Part shown: in pieces, positions 1 to 8,143 of the stretch
Layout: each line of letters opens with the position of its first letter
How positions within the stretch are numbered: the first letter of the stretch is position 1
Assembly: GCA_902587095.1 (NCBI GenBank)
Contig: CACIJY010000004.1
Span: 1-58,965 of the forward strand
Reading direction: 5' to 3'
Origin: an uncultured Pelagibacteraceae bacterium
Lineage (GTDB): Bacteria > Pseudomonadota > Alphaproteobacteria > Pelagibacterales > Pelagibacteraceae
DNA: 58,965 bases
Notes under the pieces: model-generated
Told to the model about the DNA's origin: nothing
Databases searched by the model: none
Seen by the model: only the letters and a program-made list of their open reading frames with translations
Translations under genes and position numbers: made by a program

Positions 1-270
1 TCCTTAAAAAAAAACAATTTTAATGACATAAAAATTGATGAAAAATTTTTAAGTAATATTAATAAATTTGCTACAGTTAAACATATCATAAAAAGAAATG
101 AGGAAAATCATTCAAAGATAATTGAAATTTTTGATGATATCAAAAAAGACCTAAAAACTCATAGCCTCGAACTTAGAATACAAGAGCTAGAATCAAAATT
201 TGCTGAGGATTTCAATCAAAACACTTTTGACGAAATAAGAAGGCTTAAAAAAGAGCAAAATATTAATTAA
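1..270 (+). CDS. dnaG: DNA primase DnaG, C-terminal fragment (partial)
   Basis: An open frame runs from the first base to a TAA at 268-270 and gives about 89 residues of the C-terminal end of a protein; the start lies outside the window. The visible part is charged and helical and ends in ELESKFAEDFNQNTFDEIRR, which resembles the helical C-terminal domain that binds DnaB helicase in primases. The main support is context: dnaG directly upstream of rpoD in the same direction is the classic macromolecular-synthesis order. The catalytic Toprim and zinc-finger regions are not in view, so the call is an inference. Confidence 0.62.
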   Translation, partial: SLKKNNFNDIKIDEKFLSNINKFATVKHIIKRNEENHSKIIEIFDDIKKDLKTHSLELRIQELESKFAEDFNQNTFDEIRRLKKEQNIN

Positions 271-337
271 ATAGATATAAAAAAATATAGATTTTTTTAA
301 AATTGTCTTTATATAAGTGTTTCCAAAAATTTAAACT

Positions 338-2194
338 GTGGAAAGAATTATTACAAAATCGTTTGCTAGGCTAATGGGCAGAGGTGTTCATAGAGGTTTT
401 ATAACTCATGAAGAGCTAAGCAAGTCTCTTGGCAAAAGAAATCTATCAAGCCAAAATTTATCTCAGGCATTCCTTCATATACTTGACGAAAAAATATCTT
501 TGGTTGAAAAGAAATCTGATTTTAAAGCAATTAAAAAAAGAGATAGTCAAAATAAAGAAGAACCGAAGAGTTTAGAGAAGAGCGACGATCCAATTAGAAT
601 GTATTTGAGGGAAATGGGAGGAGTTGAATTACTTTCTAGAGAGGGTGAAATAGCAATAGCAAAACGTATTGAAGCAGGCAAAGATGTAATGTTAAATGCA
701 TTATCTCAAAGCCCAATTACCGCTCAACAATTCTATGATTGGAATGAAAAACTTCAAAAAGACGAGATAATGGTCAGGGAAATAATCGACATTGATACAA
801 ACTACATGGAAGATGAAAATTCAGCACAAAGTGTAAAAAATAAAAAAAATAAAGACGAAAATGAAACAGGTAGAGACAATTCTTCAGAGGAAAAAAAAGA
901 AACACACAATTCAGATGATGAAGATGAATTCAATCCGACTTTGGCAGCTATGGAAAGTGAAATAAAACCTAAGGTTCTTGAAACAGTAAACAATCTTACT
1001 AAAGACTATACAAAATTAATTAAACATCAAAATGAAAAACTTAGTTGTGTTTTAAATAGTCTTAAATTTTCACCAGCTAAAGAAAAAAATTATCAAAAAA
1101 TAGTGAGCGGTATTCTGGAAAGCATAAAAACATTACAGTTATCGCCACCAGTATTAGAAAACCTTGTTCAAAAACATTACATAGAAAACAAGAAAATTAT
1201 ATCTTTAGAAGGAAATTTGTTGAGACTAGCAATGAACGACAAAATCTCAAGAGACGAATTCATAAAGTTTTACGTTGGTAATGAAATTAATCCTAATTTA
1301 AAAGTTTTTTTGGCCTCAAATACTGATTGGAAAAATTTTTTTAACAAAAATAAGACTGAATTTAAAAATATAAGGGACAGATTAGTAGAGATTAGTCATA
1401 AACTTGGAATTAGTGTAACAGATTTTAAAAAATTAGTAAGCAGAGTACAAAAAGGAGAAAAAGAATCACGTATAGCAAAAAAAGAAATGGTAGAAGCTAA
1501 TTTGAGGTTAGTAATTTCTATTGCAAAAAAATATACTAATCGAGGATTGCAATTTTTAGATTTAATACAAGAAGGTAACATTGGATTAATGAAAGCAGTT
1601 GATAAGTTTGAGTATAGACGTGGGTATAAATTCTCAACTTATGCAACTTGGTGGATCAGACAAGCAATAACAAGATCAATAGCTGATCAGGCTAGAACGA
1701 TAAGAATACCAGTACACATGATTGAAACAATTAATAAAATTGTCAGAACTCAAAGATTGATATTAAGTGAATTTGGTAGAGAGGCAACACCCGAAGAACT
1801 TGCAAAAAAATTAAGAATGCCGCTAGAAAAGGTAAGGAAAGTTCTAAAAATTTCTAAAGAGCCTGTTTCATTGGAAAAACCTGTTGGAGATGAGGAAGAT
1901 AGTAATCTAGGCGATTTCATTGAGGATACTAAAGCTCTTGCTCCTCTAGAGCAGGCCATAAAGTCTAATCTTAGTGAGGCTACTACAAAAATTCTATCAA
2001 CATTAACACCTCGAGAAGAAAGGGTTTTGAGGATGAGGTTTGGTGTAGGAATGAACACTGACCACACTTTAGAGGAAGTTGGTTTACAATTCTCAGTAAC
2101 ACGTGAAAGAATAAGACAAATTGAAGCAAAGGCACTAAGAAAACTTAAGCATCCAAGTAGGTCAAAACAATTAAAAAGCTTTTTAGAAAGTTAG
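338..2194 (+). CDS. rpoD: RNA polymerase primary sigma factor RpoD (sigma-70)
   Basis: Housekeeping sigma factor of 618 residues that directs RNA polymerase to most promoters. Region 1.2 starts near residue 83 ([12 protein letters not shown]). Region 2 spans about 385-452 and carries the core-binding and -10-recognition helices ([31 protein letters not shown]). Regions 3 and 4 follow, and region 4 ends with the -35 helix-turn-helix (TREERIRQIE-type motif) near residue 590. The start is GTG, 68 bases after the upstream stop, with no clear Shine-Dalgarno. The non-conserved region between 1.2 and 2 contains a Lys/Glu/Asp/Asn-rich, probably disordered linker (about 155-200). It lies in the same direction as the primase end, as in many bacteria. 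Confidence 0.97.
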   Translation: MERIITKSFARLMGRGVHRGFITHEELSKSLGKRNLSSQNLSQAFLHILDEKISLVEKKSDFKAIKKRDSQNKEEPKSLEKSDDPIRMYLREMGGVELLSREGEIAIAKRIEAGKDVMLNALSQSPITAQQFYDWNEKLQKDEIMVREIIDIDTNYMEDENSAQSVKNKKNKDENETGRDNSSEEKKETHNSDDEDEFNPTLAAMESEIKPKVLETVNNLTKDYTKLIKHQNEKLSCVLNSLKFSPAKEKNYQKIVSGILESIKTLQLSPPVLENLVQKHYIENKKIISLEGNLLRLAMNDKISRDEFIKFYVGNEINPNLKVFLASNTDWKNFFNKNKTEFKNIRDRLVEISHKLGISVTDFKKLVSRVQKGEKESRIAKKEMVEANLRLVISIAKKYTNRGLQFLDLIQEGNIGLMKAVDKFEYRRGYKFSTYATWWIRQAITRSIADQARTIRIPVHMIETINKIVRTQRLILSEFGREATPEELAKKLRMPLEKVRKVLKISKEPVSLEKPVGDEEDSNLGDFIEDTKALAPLEQAIKSNLSEATTKILSTLTPREERVLRMRFGVGMNTDHTLEEVGLQFSVTRERIRQIEAKALRKLKHPSRSKQLKSFLES

Positions 2195-2214
2195 TATTGT
2201 AGTATTGCTGATAA

Positions 2215-2955
2215 ATGGATTTAGTTAGTGTAATAATTCCATATTATAGAAAAAAAAATTTTATATCATTTACAATAGATTCGGTTTTAAAACAGTCATA
2301 TAAAAATTTAGAGGTAATAGTTATTTACGATGACGAGATCGATACAGACCTTGAATTAATTAAAGAAATACAAAGAAAAGACAATAGAATAATAATTATA
2401 AAAAATGAAAAAAAAATGGGAGCTGGAATCTCCAGAAACATTGGCATATCTAATTCAAAAGGTAAATATATTGCATTTTTAGATGCAGATGACATTTGGC
2501 ATACAGATAAACTGAAAACCCAAATTAATTTTATGGAAAAACATAATATTTCAGTTTCTCACACTTCTTACTCAATAGTTAATGAAGATAAAAAGATTAT
2601 TGGAAAAAGAATTGCTAGAAATTTTCATAAATTAGATGAACTATTAAAATCGTGTGATATTGGAACTTCAACTGTTGTGCTAAAAAAAACTTTAATTAAT
2701 AATGATATTGTTTTTGCGCCTTTAAAAACTAAAGAAGACTTTGTGTTATGGTTAAAATTGTTAAAAACAAAAGTAAAGATTTATGGATTAGATGAGGACC
2801 TTATGCTTTGGACTAAAAGTAATCATTCTCTCTCATCATCAACTTTTCAAAAAATAATTGATGGATTTAGAGTTTATCATAAATATATGAATTTTGGATT
2901 TCTAAAATCAATTTATTATTTAATATGTTTATCAATTAATTTTATTAAAAAATAA
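2215..2955 (+). CDS. Glycosyltransferase family 2
   Basis: A 246-residue GT-A fold glycosyltransferase. It opens with the family hallmark SVIIPYYRK (residues 5-13), followed by the nucleotide-binding strand NLEVIVIYDD (31-40) and the metal-binding DxD motif in FLDADD (88-93; Asp90 and Asp92). It probably transfers a sugar from a nucleotide donor during O-antigen or capsule assembly; donor and acceptor cannot be read from sequence. The C-terminal 25 residues are hydrophobic (FLKSIYYLICLSINFIKK) and may anchor it to the inner membrane. It starts 20 bases after rpoD and abuts the next gene without a gap, so it opens the polysaccharide cassette. Confidence 0.88.
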   Translation: MDLVSVIIPYYRKKNFISFTIDSVLKQSYKNLEVIVIYDDEIDTDLELIKEIQRKDNRIIIIKNEKKMGAGISRNIGISNSKGKYIAFLDADDIWHTDKLKTQINFMEKHNISVSHTSYSIVNEDKKIIGKRIARNFHKLDELLKSCDIGTSTVVLKKTLINNDIVFAPLKTKEDFVLWLKLLKTKVKIYGLDEDLMLWTKSNHSLSSSTFQKIIDGFRVYHKYMNFGFLKSIYYLICLSINFIKK

Positions 2956-3969
2956 ATGCTAAAATTCTATATTATATACTCTATCCTAATAATTTTAATT
3001 AGCCTTTATTTAAAAAATAAAATTTTTATTTCAAATTATACAGGCGACAGTCATCAGCTTTATTCCAATGATAAAAATATTCCTTTAATAGGTGGAATAT
3101 TCTTAATCATACCATCATTGTTAATTAACTATGAAAGTATTTCTTATTTTGTTATCGTGATTTTGATTACCTTAGCAGGATTTTTTTCTGACAAAAAAAT
3201 TCTAACATCTCCAAAAAAAAGATTTATTTTTCAGCTTACACTAGTATTTTTTTCAGTCGTTTTACTTAATCTTGAAATATTATCCGCAAGAATTGATTTT
3301 TTTGACAGTATTTTGCAAGTAAAAACTTTTAACTTAGTCTTTACAACTTTTTGTTTATTAATCTTAATAAATGGATCAAATTTTATAGATGGATTAAATA
3401 GTTTATTGTTAATTTATATGATCCTTGTAATTACTATTTTATTCAAATTAGATTTGATATCAAGTTTTGCACAAAATGAAAATTTAATAAAATATTTTTT
3501 ATACTTTTTAATTATATTAACCATTCTAAATTTATTTAACTTATTAATGATGGGAGATGCTGGAGCTTATCTCTTAGGTTTTTTTATAGGTTACTTAATA
3601 ATTAATTGCCATAAAGCAAATCCTTTAGTATCACCTTATTTTTTTATATCCTTAATTTGGTACCCGTGCTTTGAAAATTTATTTTCTATAATTAGAAAAT
3701 TAAAATCCAAATTTTCTCCTCTTAAGCCAGATAACAAACACCTACATCAACTTATGTATATTTTTATTAGGAAAAATTTTTTTAAAAAAAAATTATCTGC
3801 TAATAACGTAAGTAGTTTGTTGATTAATATTGTAAATTTATCTATAGTTTATATAAGTTCTTTAAAACCTTATAGTAGCATCCATCAAATAAAAATAATT
3901 ACTGTATCATTAATTATTTACACAGTTGTTTTCATTCTTTTAAATAACAAAATAAATAAACATGAGTAG
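2956..3969 (+). CDS. WecA/MraY-like glycosyl-1-phosphate transferase (GT4 superfamily)
   Basis: Polytopic membrane protein (337 residues, about ten hydrophobic segments). Members move a sugar-1-phosphate from a UDP-sugar onto undecaprenyl phosphate, starting glycan assembly on the cytoplasmic face. Family motifs are visible: GG near 46-47, NFIDGLN (142-148), MGDAGAYLLG (199-208) and a His motif KHLHQL near 256-261. The first Asp-rich motif, usually an Asp pair, reads GFFSDKK (75-81), so one Asp is replaced by Ser. It abuts the preceding glycosyltransferase and overlaps the next gene by 8 bases. It may serve as a lipid-linked initiating enzyme for the cassette; the exact substrate is not inferable. 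Confidence 0.85.
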   Translation: MLKFYIIYSILIILISLYLKNKIFISNYTGDSHQLYSNDKNIPLIGGIFLIIPSLLINYESISYFVIVILITLAGFFSDKKILTSPKKRFIFQLTLVFFSVVLLNLEILSARIDFFDSILQVKTFNLVFTTFCLLILINGSNFIDGLNSLLLIYMILVITILFKLDLISSFAQNENLIKYFLYFLIILTILNLFNLLMMGDAGAYLLGFFIGYLIINCHKANPLVSPYFFISLIWYPCFENLFSIIRKLKSKFSPLKPDNKHLHQLMYIFIRKNFFKKKLSANNVSSLLINIVNLSIVYISSLKPYSSIHQIKIITVSLIIYTVVFILLNNKINKHE

Positions 3970-5692
3970 TAATTTTCTATTTTTTAACTTTTTTTATTTC
4001 TTAAGTGTAGTGTCTACTTTGGGATATGGTTTTTATATAAATAACCTCTTAGTTTCTAAAAATGTTGATTTAGATTATGGAACTAAGGGATTGATTGGAA
4101 TTTTTATATTAACATTATATTCTATTCTTTCACATTTTTTTATATCTCATAACTTTATTCATAATTCAATTTTATTTCTTCTAGGAATAATTTTATTTAT
4201 TTTTTTTTTAAAATTTAATTATCAAAAAAAAGATTTTAAAATTGTTTGTTTAGTTTTTATTATACTTTTAATAGCTTTTTTTTGTTTTAAAACCCACGAT
4301 GATTTTCCCTATTATCATTTTCCCTACACTAATTATTTAACTAAATCTGATTTAATTATTGGAGTAGGTAATTACGATCCTTCATGGAGATCACCATCCT
4401 CAATTTTCTATTTTAATTCTTTGTTTTATTTACCGATTGTTAAATATTATTCATATCACATAGGCGCCCTTTTAATAATGGGATACTCATTGTCTATACT
4501 ATGTATAAAAATGTTTCATAGATATAATTTAAAGAATTTTGATCAATTATTTTTTTATAAGCTTCTTTCTTTTACCTTTATATTAATATTTTTTTATAGA
4601 TTAGCAGAGCATGGAACAGACAGGTCCGCACAAATTTTAAGTTTTATTTTAATTTTAGAAATATTATATTTTTTTAAAAAAGAGCAAGATCTTAATAAAT
4701 TTTTTACTAAAATATTAATTATTGGCAGTTTAGCTATTTCACTAAAAGTATTTTATTTAGTCTATTTAATTTTGTTAATTCCTATATTTCAATTTATTTA
4801 TGTTGATAAAAAAAAATTATGTATAAATGAATTAATTAAAAATAAATTTTTTTATTTATCAATTTTATTGTTACTTTTAGTGACGATAGTAAATTTTTTA
4901 AATTCAGGTTGTCTTTTATATCCTTTGACCGCATCATGTTTTGATAGTTTCAGCTGGTCTACTTCATTAATTGAGGTTGATAGAATGCGATTCCATTATG
5001 AAAATTGGGCAAAATCAGGCGCTGGTCCAAGTTTCTCATTAAATAATATAAATGAAAATATTGCATACTTTAATTGGCTACCTGGTTGGGTGGAAAGATA
5101 TTTTTTTAATAAAGTGAGCGATTATTTGCTTGGTCTATTATTTATGTGTATAATTTTTTTGATTATCTTTTGCTCGAATAAGAAAAATAGTAACAAAAAG
5201 AAATTAAGATTAAACTTTTTATATATAATTTTGGTGTTTCTATTTATAGAGTGGTTTTATAATCATCCCACATTAAGGTATGGCGGTTATTCTATAATAG
5301 CTATCTTGGTTTTCATTCCAATGTCAAAATTTTTGTCAAATTATCATATCAAAAAAAATTTAAATGTAAGGATTATTTTAATACTTTGTTTGACCATCTC
5401 AATATTTTTTTATAGAAATATAGATAGGCTTGCAAGAGAGTATAAGCAATATAATTACACTCCTTTAAAAGTTACCTATTACAATGTAATAGAAAATCAT
5501 CATTTTAGAGTTGAAAAAGAATTTAGTAATATCGTAGATTTTTATAAAGACTGCACTAAAAAAAGGATTGAGTGTAAAAATCAAAATAAATTAATCGCAT
5601 ATAAAAAATACGGTAAATTTATATTTGTTAAACCATCAAAATTTGAGATAAAACAGTTTAACGGAAAAGATATACTTATAAAAATAAACTAA
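3962..5692 (+). CDS. Polytopic membrane protein of unknown function, possible GT-C-type glycosyltransferase
   Basis: A 576-residue protein with roughly ten to twelve transmembrane segments and a short soluble C-terminal tail (about 510-576). I do not recognise the family with certainty. After the first few membrane helices it carries HDDFPYYHFPY (112-122); an acidic pair in that place is typical of lipid-linked-sugar-dependent GT-C transferases, and similar sequences occur in uncharacterised families such as LIC_10190-type membrane proteins. Its place between a phosphosugar transferase and the GDP-sugar genes suggests a role in transferring, polymerising or flipping surface glycan. The base composition is even more AT-rich than its surroundings, as is common for membrane genes here. 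Confidence 0.6.
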   Translation: MSSNFLFFNFFYFLSVVSTLGYGFYINNLLVSKNVDLDYGTKGLIGIFILTLYSILSHFFISHNFIHNSILFLLGIILFIFFLKFNYQKKDFKIVCLVFIILLIAFFCFKTHDDFPYYHFPYTNYLTKSDLIIGVGNYDPSWRSPSSIFYFNSLFYLPIVKYYSYHIGALLIMGYSLSILCIKMFHRYNLKNFDQLFFYKLLSFTFILIFFYRLAEHGTDRSAQILSFILILEILYFFKKEQDLNKFFTKILIIGSLAISLKVFYLVYLILLIPIFQFIYVDKKKLCINELIKNKFFYLSILLLLLVTIVNFLNSGCLLYPLTASCFDSFSWSTSLIEVDRMRFHYENWAKSGAGPSFSLNNINENIAYFNWLPGWVERYFFNKVSDYLLGLLFMCIIFLIIFCSNKKNSNKKKLRLNFLYIILVFLFIEWFYNHPTLRYGGYSIIAILVFIPMSKFLSNYHIKKNLNVRIILILCLTISIFFYRNIDRLAREYKQYNYTPLKVTYYNVIENHHFRVEKEFSNIVDFYKDCTKKRIECKNQNKLIAYKKYGKFIFVKPSKFEIKQFNGKDILIKIN

Positions 5693-5743
5693 TAAATGTT
5701 AATCTTTACTTTTTAAAAAATAGATTATATTAAAAATTATTAA

Positions 5744-6787
5744 GTGAAAAAAAAAGCTCTTATTTTTGGAATAACTGGTCAGGATGGTTCTTATCTTGCA
5801 GAATTCTTATTAAAAAAAAAATACTTAGTTCATGGAGTTAAGAGAAGATCTTCATCAATAAATACATTTAGAATAGATCATATTTATCAAGATCCCCACG
5901 CTAAATCTCGAAACTTTTTTTTACATTATGGCGATATAACAGACTCTACCTCTGTATCGAAAATTATAAAATCTATTAAACCTGATGAAATATATAATTT
6001 AGCCGCCCAGTCCCATGTCGCTGTATCATTCGAAGTTCCAGAGTACACTGCTAATGCCGATGCTTTGGGTGCATTAAGGATTTTAGAGGCTATAAAATTT
6101 CATAAACTAGAGAAAAAAACAAAATTTTATCAAGCGGGAACATCTGAAATGTATGGCAAAGTTCAAGAATCACCTCAAAACGAAAAAACTAATTTTTATC
6201 CACTAAGTCCTTATGGTGTAGCCAAACTTTATGCTCATTGGATAACTAAAAATTACAGAGAAGCTTACAATATTTTTGGTTCTAATGGAATTTTGTTTAA
6301 TCATGAAAGCCCAAGAAGAGGAGAAACATTTGTTACAAAAAAAATCATTAGAGCTTTAGTAAGAATTAAAAATGGTAAACAAAAACAACTATTTTTGGGA
6401 AATTTAGATTCTAAAAGAGATTGGGGGCATGCCAAAGATTATGTTGAGGCAATGTGGAAAATATTACAACAAAAAGAACCCGACGACTTTGTAATTGCAT
6501 CAGGTAAACAACTGAGTATTAGACAATTCATAAATTTAGTGGCAAAAAAACTTAACATGAATATTTCTTGGAGGGGGAAAGGACTAAATGAGAAAGGATA
6601 CAATCTTGGCACAAAAAAAAATATTATAATGATTGATAAAAATTATATAAGACCTTTAGATGTTAATACACTCCTTGGAAACGCCGCCAAAGCTAGAAAA
6701 AAACTTTCTTGGAAGCCTAAAACAAATATTCATCAACTAATTGAAGAAATGATTTCAGAGGAAGTAAGTATCTTAGATGTTGAGTAA
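5744..6787 (+). CDS. gmd: GDP-mannose 4,6-dehydratase
   Basis: Extended short-chain dehydrogenase/reductase of 347 residues that converts GDP-D-mannose to GDP-4-keto-6-deoxymannose. The NADP-binding glycine motif [14 protein letters not shown] is at 9-22 and VKRRSSS (32-38) contacts the cofactor phosphate. The catalytic set is TSE at 133-135 plus YGVAK (Tyr157, Lys161). [15 protein letters not shown] is the usual sugar-nucleotide loop. The start is GTG after a 51-base AT-rich gap. The 3' end overlaps fcl by 11 bases, so the pair is probably translationally coupled. GDP-mannose itself must come from elsewhere, as no manB/manC is in the window. Confidence 0.95.
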   Translation: MKKKALIFGITGQDGSYLAEFLLKKKYLVHGVKRRSSSINTFRIDHIYQDPHAKSRNFFLHYGDITDSTSVSKIIKSIKPDEIYNLAAQSHVAVSFEVPEYTANADALGALRILEAIKFHKLEKKTKFYQAGTSEMYGKVQESPQNEKTNFYPLSPYGVAKLYAHWITKNYREAYNIFGSNGILFNHESPRRGETFVTKKIIRALVRIKNGKQKQLFLGNLDSKRDWGHAKDYVEAMWKILQQKEPDDFVIASGKQLSIRQFINLVAKKLNMNISWRGKGLNEKGYNLGTKKNIIMIDKNYIRPLDVNTLLGNAAKARKKLSWKPKTNIHQLIEEMISEEVSILDVE

Positions 6788-7706
6788 AAAAAGTAAAATA
6801 TTCATCGCTGGACACAAAGGCATGGTTGGTTCTTCGATATCAAGAAAACTTAAGATATTGGGATATAAAAATTTATTATTTGCAGATAAAGGTAGGCTTA
6901 ATTTATTAAACCAAAAAAAAGTTTATGATTACTTAAAAAAAAATAAGCCTAAGTTAGTAATTATAGCTGCTGCAAGAGTTGGTGGTATTTTAGCCAATTC
7001 TAAATTTAAGGATAAATTTTTATATGAAAATTTGCAGATTCAAAATAATTTAATACATGGTTCATATTTAGCTAAAATTAAAAATTTAATTTTTTTAGGA
7101 TCAAGTTGCATTTACCCAAAAAATTGCAAACAGCCAATGAAAGAACAATATATCCTATCGGGAAAATTAGAAGAAACCAATGATGCCTACGCAATAGCAA
7201 AAATTGCAGGTATTTATATGTGTGCTCAATATTCTAAAAATTATAATTTAAATTACAAAAGTTTAATGCCACCAAATATGTACGGCCCAGGTGATAACTA
7301 TGACTCACTTAGTTCTCATTTTTTTCCTGCTTTAATAAATAAAATAACTAAAGCAAAAAATAACAATAAAAATTATATTGTTTTATGGGGCTCAGGTAAG
7401 GCCAAAAGAGAGCTTATGTTTGTTGAGGATTTTGCCGATGCATTAATTTTTTTTATGAATAAAAAAATTAAAGAGCCATTTTTAAATATTGGCACTGGTA
7501 AAAGCTACTCAATAAAATGGTTTGCTAAATTTTTAATGAAAAAAATTGGAGTAAACTTAAAAATTAAGTTTGACAAAACAAAACCCGATGGGATGCCAAA
7601 AAAATGTTTAGATATTTCTTTGGCAAAAAAATATGGTTGGAAACCAAAAGGAGATTTTCACAAAGGTTTTGAAATTACCTTTGAAGATTACCAAAAAAAT
7701 TATTAA
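6777..7706 (+). CDS. fcl: GDP-L-fucose synthase (GDP-4-keto-6-deoxymannose epimerase/reductase)
   Basis: A 309-residue epimerase/reductase that turns the Gmd product into GDP-L-fucose using [20 protein letters not shown] (11-25) is the family's glycine-rich cofactor loop, [13 protein letters not shown] starts near 108, and YAIAK gives catalytic Tyr138 and Lys142. The ATG lies inside the last codons of gmd. It is the last protein gene of the polysaccharide cassette, followed about 50 bases later by the 5S gene. Together with gmd it implies a 6-deoxyhexose such as fucose in the surface glycan. A related reductase yielding GDP-colitose or GDP-perosamine precursors is unlikely, because no aminotransferase partner is seen. 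Confidence 0.94.
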   Translation: MLSKKSKIFIAGHKGMVGSSISRKLKILGYKNLLFADKGRLNLLNQKKVYDYLKKNKPKLVIIAAARVGGILANSKFKDKFLYENLQIQNNLIHGSYLAKIKNLIFLGSSCIYPKNCKQPMKEQYILSGKLEETNDAYAIAKIAGIYMCAQYSKNYNLNYKSLMPPNMYGPGDNYDSLSSHFFPALINKITKAKNNNKNYIVLWGSGKAKRELMFVEDFADALIFFMNKKIKEPFLNIGTGKSYSIKWFAKFLMKKIGVNLKIKFDKTKPDGMPKKCLDISLAKKYGWKPKGDFHKGFEITFEDYQKNY

Positions 7707-7725
7707 AAATAGGTTAAATTTAATA

Positions 7726-7753
7726 TTTACAAGTCTATATATTTAAGTATAAG
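7726..7753 (+). promoter_or_regulatory. Candidate sigma-70 promoter of the solitary 5S rRNA gene
   Basis: A -35-like TTTACA (7726-7731) and a -10-like TATAAG (7748-7753) are separated by 16 bases. Initiation 6-8 bases further on would fall almost exactly at the 5' end of the mature 5S sequence. This fits independent transcription of a 5S gene that has no 16S/23S in front of it. The region is very AT-rich, so chance matches are likely; this is a prediction only. Confidence 0.4.
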
Positions 7754-7757
7754 TCCT

Positions 7758-7876
7758 TTGCCTGGTGATTATTGCGAAGGTGTAATACCCGATCCCATTC
7801 CGAACTCGGAAGTCAAGCCCTTCTGCGCCGATGGTACTTTGTCTTAAGGCATGGGAGAGTAGGACGTTGCCAGGCT
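7758..7876 (+). rRNA. rrf: 5S ribosomal RNA, not adjacent to 16S/23S
   Basis: About 119 bases with the conserved 5S layout. The terminal helix is formed by GCCTGG (7760-7765) and CCAGGC (7870-7875). The loop-B/helix-III region reads cccattccgaactcggaag (7795-7813), the near-universal CCGAAC signature, and the 3' half has the usual gatggtact and gggagagtaggacg blocks. The exact ends are uncertain by a few bases. No 16S, 23S or spacer tRNA-Ile/Ala occurs nearby. Upstream are polysaccharide genes and 9 bases downstream is rpmJ. Confidence 0.95.
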
Positions 7877-7884
7877 AAACTATT

Positions 7885-8010
7885 ATGAAAATAAAAAGCT
7901 CCCTAAAATCTTTAAAAAAAAGAGACTTAAATTCTAAGATGGTGAAAAGAAGAGGAAGGGTTTACATAATCAACAAAAAAAATCCAAAATTTAAAGCAAG
8001 GCAAAAGTAA
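7885..8010 (+). CDS. rpmJ: 50S ribosomal protein L36 (Zn-free form)
   Basis: A 41-residue basic protein starting [14 protein letters not shown] and ending [12 protein letters not shown], matching alphaproteobacterial L36. It has no cysteine, so it is the zinc-independent form; the zinc-ribbon type has a Cys3/His cluster. In L36 the protein binds 23S rRNA near the base of the L7/L12 stalk. It begins 9 bases after the 5S gene, so it may be co-transcribed with it. Confidence 0.95.
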   Translation: MKIKSSLKSLKKRDLNSKMVKRRGRVYIINKKNPKFKARQK

Positions 8011-8014
8011 AAAC

Positions 8015-8125
8015 ATGGATAATGATAGTCATAAAAAAACCTGGGAGAATTTTACAAAATTTGTACTCTGGGGGACAATATCAGTTATTGCTATATTAGT
8101 AGTCTTAGCTATTGTTTTATTATAA
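8015..8125 (+). CDS. 36-residue single-span membrane peptide, aa3-type oxidase subunit IV-like
   Basis: A tiny protein of 36 residues: a polar N-terminus (MDNDSHKKTWENFTKF) followed by one transmembrane helix (about residues 17-36). The W-x-x-F-x-K-F pattern just before the helix is typical of the alphaproteobacterial family named aa3-type cytochrome c oxidase subunit IV. It begins 4 bases after rpmJ and ends 18 bases before pntAA. No oxidase genes are nearby; from memory, homologues in other alphaproteobacteria also often sit just upstream of the transhydrogenase genes. Whether it serves the oxidase, the transhydrogenase or both is open. Confidence 0.75.
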   Translation: MDNDSHKKTWENFTKFVLWGTISVIAILVVLAIVLL

Positions 8126-8143
8126 ATTCAAAAGTAAAAGTTA

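Noticed and set aside
1750..2067. Minus-strand open frame within rpoD regions 3-4
   Set aside because: Shadow of a strongly conserved coding region; no start context and no recognisable product.
7707..7757. Integration site or repeat at the 5S gene
   Set aside because: No duplicated 5S segment or direct repeat was seen at the other side of the glycan cassette (2195-2214), so there is no sequence evidence for site-specific insertion.
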